In this document: one piece after another, positions 27,588 through 36,409 of the stretch | Numbering within the stretch: position 1 is the stretch's first letter | Layout of the letters: the number at the start of each line of letters is the position of its first letter | Source: Polaribacter sp. SA4-12 | GTDB lineage: Bacteria; Bacteroidota; Bacteroidia; Flavobacteriales; Flavobacteriaceae | NCBI RefSeq assembly: GCF_002163675.1 | Contig: NZ_CP019334.1 | Coordinates: 1,910,001 to 1,974,000, forward strand | DNA: 64,000 bases | Reading direction: 5' to 3' | Translations under genes and position numbers: made by a program | Notes under the pieces: model-generated | The model's input: only the letters and a program-made list of their open reading frames with translations | The model's database searches: none | Told to the model about the DNA's origin: nothing

Positions 27588-27856
27588 ACACCAAAAAGTT
27601 AACAAATAATTTATTTTTATTGAATTCTCAGTGGATAAAATGAAGCTTCTAAATATCAGCAATTTAGAATTGATTTCGGCTCTTTTCCTTAGAAATAAAT
27701 AGCGTATTAAACTAAGAAAAACTACAAAATAACACCTCTTTTTTACAACTGCATGAAACCACATTTTAAACTACGGGAAACCGTAAAAGAATCATTTCTA
27801 TGACTATATTCTTACAGAAGTTATGTATTGGAATATGGATATTTATTTTGACGCAT
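27588..27856. repeat. direct repeat, left copy, flanking the Fic gene
   Basis: About 270 bp repeated at 29170-29441 in the same orientation with roughly 85-90% identity in the first 200 bp and weaker identity after. Shared landmarks: GAATTCTCAGTGGATAAAAT, GAAGCTTCTAAATATCAGCA, GATTTCGGCT, AATAGCGTATTAAACTAA, ACACCTCTTTTTTACAACTG and the hairpin TACGG-GAAA-CCGTA (27772-27785). A short minus-strand reading frame inside each copy has no features of a real protein. Confidence 0.85.
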
Positions 27857-27969
27857 GGAGTTCGCTCTAATAACAAATCCAGAAGAATTTGAATGATAAG
27901 AGAATTAATAAATGTTTGCAGACTAGCTTTAGTATGTATAGAAAAACAAATTTTCTTTACATAATTACT

Positions 27970-27977
27970 TATCTTTG
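27970..27977 (+). promoter_or_regulatory. -7 box of the Fic gene
   Basis: TATCTTTG lies 27 bases before the ATG at 28005, giving a short leader. It overlaps an in-frame TTG, which therefore is unlikely to be the start codon. Confidence 0.5.
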
Positions 27978-28004
27978 TATAGGAAACACGAAAATCTATA
28001 CATA

Positions 28005-29075
28005 ATGAGCAGTTTTGAACTTAAGAAATTACCACTTGTTGAAGATATTGAAACAAAAAAAATACTTAAGAAGTTAGCTTCTTCTCATAGAGCACTTGCT
28101 GAATTAAAAGGAGTCGTTTCAACAATTCCTAATGAAAATATATTAATAAATACTTTGGGACTACAAGAAGCAAAAGACAGTTCTGAAATTGAAAATATAA
28201 TAACTACTCGAGATGATATCTATAAAGCTGAACTAAATTTAGATGGTTTTAAATCATTGAATGCCAAAGAAGTTCAAAACTACATCTCTGCATTAAAAAT
28301 TGGTTTTTCTTTAATTAAACAAAAAAGAATATTAACGAATAATGATATTATTCAGATACAATCGGAATTAGAAAAAAATAATGCTGGATTTAGGAAAGTA
28401 CCAGGAACCGAACTTAAAAATGCACTAACAGGAGAAGTCGTTTATACACCACCCCAAGACTACCAAATAATACTGAATCTAATGCAGAATTTAGAACAAT
28501 TTATAAACAACAATTCTATTTCAGATTTTGACCCTTTAGTAAAAATGGCAATTATACATTTCCAATTTGAAAGTATTCATCCATTTTATGATGGAAACGG
28601 GAGAACAGGTAGAATAATCAATGTTTTATATTTGGTTATGAACGATTTATTAGACTTACCTATTTTATATTTAAGTGGTTACATAATTAAAAATAAAGGA
28701 GATTATTATAAATTATTACAAGAAGTTAGAATAACCAATAATTGGGAAAATTGGATTATTTATATGCTAAATGCAGTAGAAGAAATTTCAAAAGAAACAC
28801 TTGTTCTCATAGATAAGATAAAAAAGTTAATGAGTCAATATAAAACAACATTAAGAGGGAATTATAAATTCTATAGCCACGAGTTACTAAATAACCTTTT
28901 CAAACACCCATACACAAAAATTGAGTTTATTGAAAAAGATTTAGGAGTATCACGAATCACTGCTTCAAAATATTTAAACCAACTAGCTAAAGATGGTTTA
29001 CTGAAAAAAGAAAAACTAGGAACAGGTAATTATTATATCAACGAAAAATTAATAGAAATCCTAAAAAACAAATAA
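28005..29075 (+). CDS. Fic domain protein (putative AMP transferase)
   Basis: 356 residues. The Fic core motif HPFYDGNGRTGR (about 187-198) has all catalytic positions (His, the GNGR loop, final Arg), so it should transfer AMP or a related group to a protein target. An N-terminal SSEIEN (about 58-63) fits the class II inhibitory motif [S/T]xxxE[G/N], so activity is probably self-inhibited. The C-terminus (about 295-340, IEKDLGVSRITASKYLNQLAKDGLL) is a winged-helix DNA-binding domain. It stands alone between two ~270 bp direct repeats, which suggests acquisition as a unit. No antitoxin gene adjoins it. Confidence 0.92.
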   Translation: MSSFELKKLPLVEDIETKKILKKLASSHRALAELKGVVSTIPNENILINTLGLQEAKDSSEIENIITTRDDIYKAELNLDGFKSLNAKEVQNYISALKIGFSLIKQKRILTNNDIIQIQSELEKNNAGFRKVPGTELKNALTGEVVYTPPQDYQIILNLMQNLEQFINNNSISDFDPLVKMAIIHFQFESIHPFYDGNGRTGRIINVLYLVMNDLLDLPILYLSGYIIKNKGDYYKLLQEVRITNNWENWIIYMLNAVEEISKETLVLIDKIKKLMSQYKTTLRGNYKFYSHELLNNLFKHPYTKIEFIEKDLGVSRITASKYLNQLAKDGLLKKEKLGTGNYYINEKLIEILKNK

Positions 29076-29169
29076 CAATATACCTTTTATTAAGATCGTG
29101 CATCTTTAATAATTGAACGCAACAAATCTGAAATTATAGATTTGTAAAGTGTACATAAAACTACTACCA

Positions 29170-29441
29170 ACACCAAAAAAATAACAAATAATTCATTTTT
29201 ATTGAATTCTCAGTGGATAAAATGAAGCTTCTAAATATCAGCAATTTAAAATTGATTTCGGCTGATTTCCTTATAAATAAATAGCGTATTAAACTAACAA
29301 AAAACATTAAAAAACACCTCTTTTTTACAACTGCAGAGAACCACATTTTAAACTACGGGAAACCGTAAAAAAGCCACTTTTTTTGTTGTACTTTTATATG
29401 AGCTATGGATTGGAATGAGAATTGTTTTTATTCTGATGTAT
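29170..29441. repeat. direct repeat, right copy, flanking the Fic gene
   Basis: Second copy of the ~270 bp repeat described at 27588, offset by 1,582 bp, same orientation; hairpin TACGG-GAAA-CCGTA at 29354-29367. Differences are scattered substitutions and short indels, so the duplication is not recent. Confidence 0.85.
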
Positions 29442-29473
29442 AAAACTTGAATTCAATTAAAAAAAAATCATCT

Positions 29474-30523
29474 ATGAATAATAATGCAGCACAAAACTTA
29501 TTACACTTAACCCTAAATAGTGGGTGGTATGTATCAAAAAAAATAGCAAAAACAGATAGTCAAACAGGTTCTTTTTTTTCAGTATGTTATTTAGTTGAAA
29601 AAGACGGTGAAACCTGTTTTATGAAAGCATTTGACTTTACAAAATTCTTATCTATTTCAACCCCTGGCACAAAAGTAGTTGATGTGATGAGTGATATGAT
29701 AACTGCATATAAATATGAAAGAGATTTATCTGAGCACTGTAAAAACAAACACGTTACAAAAGTTTCTTTTGTAAAAGTTGCTGATGAAGAAATGATTTCT
29801 GGATATGCAATTTCAATTGTACCATATTTAATATTTGATTTGGCTGAAGGAGATGTTCGAAAAAAGCTACACTTTTCTACTGAATTGGATTATGCATGGC
29901 GATTAAATTCATTACATGATATTGCTGTAGGTTTAAAACAACTTCATTTAGTAGAAGTTTCACATCAAGATTTAAAGCCATCTAATATTCTTGTTTTTAA
30001 TACAGATTGTAAGATTGGTGATCTTGGACGCTCAATGTGCCGAGATATTGATGGACCTTATAACAAAGAAAAATTTACTGGTGACTTTACTTATGCACCG
30101 CCTGAAATAATGTATGGTTATTTTGAAAGAAATTGGTTAAAAAGAGTTTTTGCTACAGATTGTTATCTTTTAGGCAGTTTAGTTGTATTTTACTTTACAG
30201 GAATTAGTATGTCTGCCCTTTTAAGAAAACATATACCTGATAATTTTAGTTGGGAAAAATGGACAGGCACATTTGGCGAAATAGTTCCTTATTTAGAAAA
30301 TGGTTTTTCTAATGCTTTGAATGAATTCAGTTCAAATATTGAACGTAAAGATTTACAACCAGAATTAAGACAATTGGTAGAATACCTTTGCAACCCTTTT
30401 CCTGAAAAAAGGGGGCATCCGAAAAATATAAATTCAATTGGAAATAATTATAATATGGAACGTTTTGTAACAATATTAGATGTTTTAAAGAGAAAAGCAG
30501 AAATTAAAGTAAAATCATTGTAA
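29474..30523 (+). CDS. Hanks-type serine/threonine protein kinase
   Basis: 349 residues, kinase fold only, with no membrane segment or sensor domain. Visible subdomains: a beta-3 lysine in CFMKAFDF, catalytic loop SHQDLKPSNIL (HRD appears as HQD, but the catalytic Asp, Lys and Asn are present), DLG in KIGDLGRS in place of DFG, and the activation segment end YAPPEIMYG. It should be catalytically competent. A TTG at 29447 is in frame but the ATG at 29474 is preferred. Its stop overlaps the next start (TAATG), tying it to the TPR protein that may be its partner or substrate. Confidence 0.9.
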   Translation: MNNNAAQNLLHLTLNSGWYVSKKIAKTDSQTGSFFSVCYLVEKDGETCFMKAFDFTKFLSISTPGTKVVDVMSDMITAYKYERDLSEHCKNKHVTKVSFVKVADEEMISGYAISIVPYLIFDLAEGDVRKKLHFSTELDYAWRLNSLHDIAVGLKQLHLVEVSHQDLKPSNILVFNTDCKIGDLGRSMCRDIDGPYNKEKFTGDFTYAPPEIMYGYFERNWLKRVFATDCYLLGSLVVFYFTGISMSALLRKHIPDNFSWEKWTGTFGEIVPYLENGFSNALNEFSSNIERKDLQPELRQLVEYLCNPFPEKRGHPKNINSIGNNYNMERFVTILDVLKRKAEIKVKSL

Positions 30524-32079
30524 TGGCTAATATTTTTGAAGATACGGACAGAAGAGTTATTCCTAACTGGAGAAGTTTTGGAAAAAGTGTTGTTTTGGGA
30601 GAATTAAACTCATTTCAAAAAGAGAAAACTCATACAATAGATGATTATAGTATAGATGAGTACATAATTGATTGGAAAGTTAATAATACAATAATACACG
30701 CTTCTGATTTATTAAGTGCCGCAATTATAAATGATAAAAAGGAAAATACAGAAGTTAAAAATGCAGCAAAATTTATCTTAAATAATAAGAATAAATCAAC
30801 ATTTTCTCAAGTATCTCTTGCAGAAAGAATACTAAGTAAAAAATCCGATATAGATTTATCTACATTAATTAATCAGGTAACATTAGACAATTTGCCTACA
30901 TTTATTAAAATAAATTCCATTCAATTAAAAATTAAAGAAACAAAAAGAAGCCTATCTCTTTACCCTTATAATCCTATTTTATATGTTGAACTTTCTAGAT
31001 ATTATTCAATATTAGGTCAAGAAAAAAGCTCAATAAACGCAATGAAAATTGCTATTCATCTTGGCGCAAATAATAGGTTTATTTTAAGAAGTGCTACAAG
31101 ATTATTTGTGCACTATAACAATACTGATAACGAATATTTAGACTATATACATTCTATACTAAAAAAATCGCCACTAACTATATTAGACCCTTGGTTATTA
31201 TCCGCAGAAATTTCAATTGCAACAATGAGAAGTAGGTCGTCTCGTTTTATTAAAAAAGGACTATCTCTTATTAATTCAAACAATATTTCCCCTTTTAACT
31301 TTACAGAATTAGCCAGTTCTTTAGGTACAATTGAATTATTAAATGGTAGCAATAAAAAAAGTAAAATACTATTTAATAAAGCATTAATAAGTCCAAATGA
31401 TAATTCCCTTGCTCAAGTAGAGTGGGCATCAAAAAAAGATTTAAATATCAACATCGACCTAAATAAATTTAATGTTCAAATGAATTATGAGGCAATCACT
31501 TTGGACAGTTACCATAATTCTAACTATGATAATGCTCTACAAAATGCCGCCAAATGGTTTATTGACATGCCATTTTCAATAAAACCAATTTTATTTGGCT
31601 CAAATTTAGCAAGTACAATTTTAAAGGACCATAAAAAGTCAATCTCATTTTTGAATGCAGGTTTAGTTAGCCACCCAAATGACCCCCAATTAATAAATAA
31701 TCTTGCATATGCTTTTTCAATGGATAACAGACCAGATGAAGCTTTGTTAGAATTAAATAAAGTCAAGAACCATAAAATTGGAGACTCCACAAAAGCCTGT
31801 TTAACAGCCACCAAAGGTTTAGCATATTTTAGAAGCGGATTACCTGAGCAAGGTAGAAGGTTATATCTTGATGCTATAGAACAAACTAATTCATCAAAAA
31901 ACAAAAACTTAAATTGGATTGCTATATTGAATTATGCTAGAGAAGAAATTATCCTAAAATCTGAATTTGTAGAACCAATAATGAATGCTGTAAATAAAAT
32001 CCCTGACAATTATAAAAATATCGAAATTAACGTTTTAAAAAATGATATTATAAAGGAGTATAAAAAATTGAAAGAATAA
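30523..32079 (+). CDS. tetratricopeptide-repeat-like protein coupled to the kinase
   Basis: 518 residues, soluble, helical. TPR-like pairs are visible: about 145-185 (YNPILYVELSRYYSILGQEKS), about 305-350 (YHNSNYDNALQNAAKWF) and 370-410 (PNDPQLINNLAYAFSMDNRP). The first 110 residues are not recognised (MANIFEDTDRRVIPNWRSFG). It starts inside the kinase stop codon, so the two proteins are made together. Function unknown; a scaffold or substrate for the kinase is the simplest idea, and a role in defence or stress signalling is only inferred from the accessory location. Confidence 0.8.
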   Translation: MANIFEDTDRRVIPNWRSFGKSVVLGELNSFQKEKTHTIDDYSIDEYIIDWKVNNTIIHASDLLSAAIINDKKENTEVKNAAKFILNNKNKSTFSQVSLAERILSKKSDIDLSTLINQVTLDNLPTFIKINSIQLKIKETKRSLSLYPYNPILYVELSRYYSILGQEKSSINAMKIAIHLGANNRFILRSATRLFVHYNNTDNEYLDYIHSILKKSPLTILDPWLLSAEISIATMRSRSSRFIKKGLSLINSNNISPFNFTELASSLGTIELLNGSNKKSKILFNKALISPNDNSLAQVEWASKKDLNINIDLNKFNVQMNYEAITLDSYHNSNYDNALQNAAKWFIDMPFSIKPILFGSNLASTILKDHKKSISFLNAGLVSHPNDPQLINNLAYAFSMDNRPDEALLELNKVKNHKIGDSTKACLTATKGLAYFRSGLPEQGRRLYLDAIEQTNSSKNKNLNWIAILNYAREEIILKSEFVEPIMNAVNKIPDNYKNIEINVLKNDIIKEYKKLKE

Positions 32080-32084
32080 AAAAC

Positions 32085-32275
32085 TAGCTACAACAAAATG
32101 TAAAAAAACATAGTGAGTTTTCTGCTAAACCCAAAGTTCTGTGCATATTAACAGAATCCACCAAACATAAAATTTGGAGTTTAATATGAAAAATTAAAGC
32201 AAGATATTTTATTTAGCTAGAAACGTGAGTACTTATTAACTAACCTATGTTTCTTATACTAACCGTTAGCAATAT
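32085..32275. other. cassette-boundary-like intergenic sequence
   Basis: The segment opens with TAGCTACAACAAAATGTA and closes with TAACCGTTAGCAATATTA, a layout I recall from Bacteroidota accessory regions where similar GCTA-CAAC ... GTTAGC pairs bound gene cassettes. The two ends are loosely complementary (GCTAcAAC / GTTAGC). A third similar start, GGCTGCCAACAACGTATAAT, is at about 33480. Resemblance to integron attC sites is weak and unproven. Confidence 0.3.
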
Positions 32276-32291
32276 TAAAAACTAAAAAAAG

Positions 32292-32903
32292 TTGGCAGGA
32301 GGAGGAAGTATACAAGGAATGAGAACTAGTTTGAGTAATAATAAAAGATTACTCAGAAAAAAAAGTCTGTTCAGACCTGAAAGAACTTTTCTAAGTCTTA
32401 AAAGTGAATATATTGAATCTGCTGGTGGTGAAATAGCATTAAAAAAAGCTACTAAAGCACAATTAAGAACTATTCGATTAAAAATTATAAAAGAAAAGGA
32501 AAACGAATTTTATGCTATATGTATCTCGCTTCTTATTCTGCTTTTTATAATCGGTTTAGTTACTTACAATGTTAGTCAGAATAACAATGTTGCTAAAGCA
32601 GAAGTTGAAAAAACGCTATTAAAAGATAAAGTTGAAAGAAGTCTTGTCTATATTTTAAAAGGCGATAATTGGTTAAAAGAAAGAAGTTGGTATAATGCAA
32701 TTTTCGAATATGAAATAGCTAATAAAATTTTACCAAACGATTATGTTATAAACCATCAATTAGCGAATGCATATAGCTTAAGATGTGAAAATGAATTTAA
32801 AGATTGTAAGAAAGGAAAAAAGTTAGTCGATAGATTGATAAAACAATTCCCAGAAAAAACTGAATTACTAGAACTAAAAGAACGTTTAAAGTATGAGTAT
32901 TAA
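32292..32903 (+). CDS. membrane protein with MAGGG-type N-terminus and TPR-like C-terminus
   Basis: 203 residues beginning at a TTG start (TTGGCAGGAGGAGG). The N-terminus MAGGGSIQGMRTSLSNNKRL is a pattern of a short flavobacterial family (roughly 80-90 residues elsewhere, recollection); its conserved start supports TTG. Here it continues into a membrane helix (about 77-97, YAICISLLILLFIIGLVTY) and a TPR-like helical domain (about 115-195). The result looks like a fusion of a cytoplasmic family domain to an anchored TPR unit. Function unknown; it follows the kinase-TPR pair. Confidence 0.7.
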   Translation: MAGGGSIQGMRTSLSNNKRLLRKKSLFRPERTFLSLKSEYIESAGGEIALKKATKAQLRTIRLKIIKEKENEFYAICISLLILLFIIGLVTYNVSQNNNVAKAEVEKTLLKDKVERSLVYILKGDNWLKERSWYNAIFEYEIANKILPNDYVINHQLANAYSLRCENEFKDCKKGKKLVDRLIKQFPEKTELLELKERLKYEY

Positions 32904-32971
32904 TCACTCAAATCAGAAAAGGGATAATATTAGGTTAAAATTAATAATAACTAAAATATATTGAAAAAAAA

Positions 32972-33463
32972 ATGGCGTTAATTAATTGTAAAGAATGTAA
33001 CGAGAAAATAAGTGATAAAGCAAATAATTGCCCTAAATGTGGAATAAAACAGAATAAGAAAACTAATTCTTTTTCAATGATTATTTTTGGCATAATAACA
33101 GTAATTGTTATCGCATTTCTTTTAAATCAAAAAAATGAAAGCGAATTCGATTATAGAATTAATAAATCAAATATTTCTTTAGAAAAAACTAAAGTTAGTG
33201 TTGAAAATGTCCGAATAAATAAAGGAAATAAATTTGCTTGGTCAGTTGAGGGAATGATTAGAAATGAAACTTCATCTAACATAAAAGGTTATGTGAAAAT
33301 TAAATTTCTGAATTCAAGCGGAGATATTGTTTATACGACAAAAGCGAAAGTTAACGATGGAGATTCTTTTTCTTCTGGACAATCTGCAAACTTTGACTAT
33401 TTCACTGAACCTAAAAAATTTGAAGGAGTAACGAAATTTGGTGTGGAATTCATAGAGAAATAA
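32972..33463 (+). CDS. zinc-ribbon membrane protein
   Basis: 163 residues. An N-terminal zinc ribbon CKECNEKISDKANNCPKCG (four cysteines, about 6-24) is followed by one membrane segment (about 35-52, MIIFGIITVIVIAFLL) and an extracytoplasmic beta domain (about 75-160, WSVEGMIRNETSSNIKGYVK) resembling FxLYD-type domains. Such proteins are common in accessory regions; no catalytic residues are seen. Last gene of the island before purM. Confidence 0.8.
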   Translation: MALINCKECNEKISDKANNCPKCGIKQNKKTNSFSMIIFGIITVIVIAFLLNQKNESEFDYRINKSNISLEKTKVSVENVRINKGNKFAWSVEGMIRNETSSNIKGYVKIKFLNSSGDIVYTTKAKVNDGDSFSSGQSANFDYFTEPKKFEGVTKFGVEFIEK

Positions 33464-33539
33464 TAAACTAAAAAAAAACGGCTGCCAACAACGTATAATA
33501 AAAATCGCAACTTTCAATACGCAAATCCGTTCACAAAGC

Positions 33540-33577
33540 AAAAACTCCAATTACTTTAAAAGCATTTGGAGTTTTTT
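33540..33577. terminator. terminator downstream of purM
   Basis: AAAAACTCCAA (33540-33550) pairs with TTGGAGTTTTTT (from 33566) with T tracts on both strands, between the convergent zinc-ribbon and purM genes. Confidence 0.75.
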
Positions 33578-33599
33578 ATTATTTAATAATGTCTTATTC

Positions 33600-34778
33600 T
33601 TAATATTCAAAAACACCAAACTCACTTGTAATCGTCAGTTTTTTAGTTGCTGATGCTTCTACTCGACCCACTATTTTAGCATCTACGTTAAACGATTTTG
33701 AGATTGCAATAATGTCTGCAGCAATTTCTGGAGAAACATAAATTTCCATTCTATGTCCACAGTTAAATACTTGATACATTTCTTTCCAATCTGTATTCGA
33801 TTGTTCTTGTATCAACTTAAATAATGGTGGTATCGAAAACATGTTGTCTTTTACAATATGTAAATTATCTACAAAGTGTAATATTTTTGTTTGTGCACCA
33901 CCAGAACAATGAATCATTCCGTGTACAGTTTCAGAATTAAATTCTGATAAGATTTTCTTAATAATTGGCGCGTATGTTCTTGTTGGAGACAATACTAATT
34001 TACCTGCATCAATAGGAGAATTTTCTACTGCGTCAGTTAGTTTTGTATTACCAGAATACACTAACTCTTCAGGTACAGCAGCATCAAAACTTTCTGGGTA
34101 TTTTTCTGCTAAATATTTATGAAAAACATCGTGTCTTGCAGACGTTAATCCGTTAGAGCCCATTCCTCCATTATATTCAGTTTCGTAACTTGCTTGCCCG
34201 AAAGATTCTAAACCAACAATTACATCACCTGCTTTTATGTTTGCGTTATCAACAACATCTGTACGTTTCATTCTTGCAGTTACTGTAGAGTCTACAATAA
34301 TTGTACGAACTAAATCGCCAACATCTGCAGTTTCTCCTCCGGTTGAATGAATGGTAACTCCAAAACCTTTTAAGTCTTCGATTAATTCTTCTGTTCCGTT
34401 TATAATTGCGGATAAAACTTCACCAGGAATTTTACTTTTATTTCTACCAATTGTAGAAGATAACATAATGTTATCTGTTGCACCAACACAAAGTAAATCG
34501 TCAATATTCATGATTAACGCATCTTGAGCAATGCCTTTCCAAACAGAAATATCGCCAGTTTCTTTCCAATACATATATGCTAGAGAAGATTTTGTACCTG
34601 CGCCATCTGCATGCATGATTAAACAATAATCATCATCATTTGTTAAGTAATCTGGTACAATTTTACAAAATGCTTTTGGAAACAAACCTTTGTCTATATT
34701 CTTAATTGCATTGTGTACATCTTCTTTTGATGCAGAAACACCTCTTTGTGCGTATCTTTTAGAAACTTCTTGACTCAT
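33600..34778 (-). CDS. purM: phosphoribosylformylglycinamidine cyclo-ligase (AIR synthase)
   Basis: Closes the imidazole ring in purine synthesis (FGAM + ATP to AIR). 392 residues, the longer Bacteroidota form. Signatures: MHADGAGTKSSLAYMYW, the DALIMNIDDLLCVGA motif, HSTGGETADVGDLV, and GGAQTKILHF with FNCGHRMEIYVS near the C-terminus. Monocistronic, with its own promoter at 34813-34842 and a bidirectional terminator behind it. Confidence 0.94.
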   Translation of the reverse strand: MSQEVSKRYAQRGVSASKEDVHNAIKNIDKGLFPKAFCKIVPDYLTNDDDYCLIMHADGAGTKSSLAYMYWKETGDISVWKGIAQDALIMNIDDLLCVGATDNIMLSSTIGRNKSKIPGEVLSAIINGTEELIEDLKGFGVTIHSTGGETADVGDLVRTIIVDSTVTARMKRTDVVDNANIKAGDVIVGLESFGQASYETEYNGGMGSNGLTSARHDVFHKYLAEKYPESFDAAVPEELVYSGNTKLTDAVENSPIDAGKLVLSPTRTYAPIIKKILSEFNSETVHGMIHCSGGAQTKILHFVDNLHIVKDNMFSIPPLFKLIQEQSNTDWKEMYQVFNCGHRMEIYVSPEIAADIIAISKSFNVDAKIVGRVEASATKKLTITSEFGVFEY

Positions 34779-34812
34779 GTTAGTTGTGTTGTTGTTGCGT
34801 TGTTGTCGAGTG

Positions 34813-34842
34813 CAAATTTAGTTTTTCTAAATTTTATATCAA
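34813..34842 (-). promoter_or_regulatory. promoter of purM
   Basis: On the minus strand: TTG (34840-34842), a 19 nt spacer, TAAATTTG (34813-34820). The ATG is 34 bases further. Confidence 0.7.
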
Positions 34843-34843
34843 T

Positions 34844-34878
34844 AAAAAAAGCGAACGTTTTTTATCGTTCGCTTTTTT
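34844..34878 (-). terminator. terminator of the curli operon
   Basis: GCGAACG (34851-34857) pairs with CGTTCGC (34866-34872), flanked by A7 and T6 runs. It lies just after the last gene of the operon and directly upstream of the purM promoter. Confidence 0.8.
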
Positions 34879-34895
34879 GATCATTTTGTTATTTA

Positions 34896-36398
34896 TTATT
34901 CCCAATCTGGCATTGTTGCGTTTGTAAATAAATTTACTCTTTTAATACTTCCAGATAAATTTGTTTTGGTTACGTTTTTTTCAGAAATACCATCATTAGA
35001 TGTGTTTACAAAAATAAGATACGCTTCATTTGGCGAAAAACGAGGATCTAAATCATTTGTTCCGCTTTGTTTTTCGTTTATAGAAGCATCAAAAAATGTT
35101 TTGTCTGTAAAATTATAAATAAACATTCTAGTATCTAACTGCCTATAACTTGTAGCCTGAAAATCAGAAACATCTCTAGAAAACAATAATTTATTACCCG
35201 ATGCAGAAAAATTTAATCCTCCTAAAGCACCTTTAACCCCAGTAATTACAACATCCAAAACACTACCACTCAAACTAATAACTAAAATTGAACTATTATA
35301 CCCCGTTTCATTATTTGTTTTGATTGCTATTTTTGATCCATCACTACTCCAATCACATTCTGTTATTAAACTACCATCTAATGTTTGATATATTCGTTGA
35401 AGACCACTACCATCAATATTTATTGAATACAACTTATCAAAATATGGGTAAAGTATTTTACTTCCATCAGCAGACCAAGAAAAATCCATTTCATTTAGGT
35501 TAAAACCTGCAACAGGTACTGAAGATGTTACTTTTTTAAGATCATCTCCATTCGTTTTCATCGTATATATATGTGCCTCATTATTATCAATTCTTAAAAA
35601 AGCGACTAAGTTTGGTATGTTACTCCTTCTAGGCCTCCATGAATTTAAATTTGAAGCTGTTAATTGAACTGTATTTAAAACCACATTATCTGAATCACTA
35701 AAACTTGAAGAATAAATTACATTATTTCCACCTTCATTTTTAACGTATAAGTACCTGTTTTCTGGATCTGCTTTAATTGTAAAAGACCGAAGACTACTTA
35801 TAACCTCAGCATTAATATTATCGGTAACCTCAACACTCCAAAAGTATTTTGCGCCATATTTACAATCGGATAATGTGTAGCTTTTATCTACAAGATCTGT
35901 AATTTTGGTTACATCATTATTAAAATCGTTTCTAATTTCAATGGTATATGTTAACACGTCTTCATCCGGGTCACTTGCTTCCCATATCAATTCAACTTCA
36001 TTCAATAAATCAACCGCTCCATCTTCTGGCGCTATCAATTCTGGTTTAGCAGGTGCTTTATTTAGCGCTGTAGAAATTTCCATTTCTAAAACAACATTTA
36101 CAGTACCATTTACACTTACTGTTGCCCCTTCAAACTCATCTAAATACCCTTCCTTTGTAGCTTGCACTGCGTATTCTTGGGCTTCAATTTCCTCAAAACT
36201 ATAAATTCCTTCAGCATCTGTAAAAACCGTATTATTTGTAGGTGATAAAGTTATTTTTACGTTTTCTAAAGGAACAAAACCCTCTTTTTTAACAACTTTA
36301 CCTGTTAAATTCCCATATTCTATCAGACCAATACTTCCATCTTCTCCACAACTAGTAAAAAAGAGTGTAATCAATAATATTCTTATTACTTTTTTCAT
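34896..36398 (-). CDS. lipoprotein with carboxypeptidase-regulatory-like, FN3-like and beta-propeller domains
   Basis: 500 residues. Lipoprotein signal MKKVIRILLITLFFTSC; a carboxypeptidase-regulatory-like domain (about 28-105, NLTGKVVKKEGFVPLENVKI); an FN3-like domain (about 115-210, KPELIAPEDGAVDLLNEVEL); then TolB-like WD/PD40 repeats (for example WSADGSKILYPYF, WSSDGSKIAIKT, FSASGNKLLFSRD, FSPNEAYLIF). Last gene of the curli operon, 11 bases after csgG, so probably an outer-membrane accessory of curli assembly or surface binding. This gene is not part of the classical curli set. Confidence 0.85.
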   Translation of the reverse strand: MKKVIRILLITLFFTSCGEDGSIGLIEYGNLTGKVVKKEGFVPLENVKITLSPTNNTVFTDAEGIYSFEEIEAQEYAVQATKEGYLDEFEGATVSVNGTVNVVLEMEISTALNKAPAKPELIAPEDGAVDLLNEVELIWEASDPDEDVLTYTIEIRNDFNNDVTKITDLVDKSYTLSDCKYGAKYFWSVEVTDNINAEVISSLRSFTIKADPENRYLYVKNEGGNNVIYSSSFSDSDNVVLNTVQLTASNLNSWRPRRSNIPNLVAFLRIDNNEAHIYTMKTNGDDLKKVTSSVPVAGFNLNEMDFSWSADGSKILYPYFDKLYSINIDGSGLQRIYQTLDGSLITECDWSSDGSKIAIKTNNETGYNSSILVISLSGSVLDVVITGVKGALGGLNFSASGNKLLFSRDVSDFQATSYRQLDTRMFIYNFTDKTFFDASINEKQSGTNDLDPRFSPNEAYLIFVNTSNDGISEKNVTKTNLSGSIKRVNLFTNATMPDWE

Positions 36399-36409
36399 AT
36401 GAATTTTGT

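Noticed and set aside
27582..27764. 60-codon minus-strand frame, with a similar one at 29164-29346
   Set aside because: Both fall inside the duplicated intergenic repeat; similarity follows from the repeat, and the hydrophobic composition has no gene-like start or promoter.
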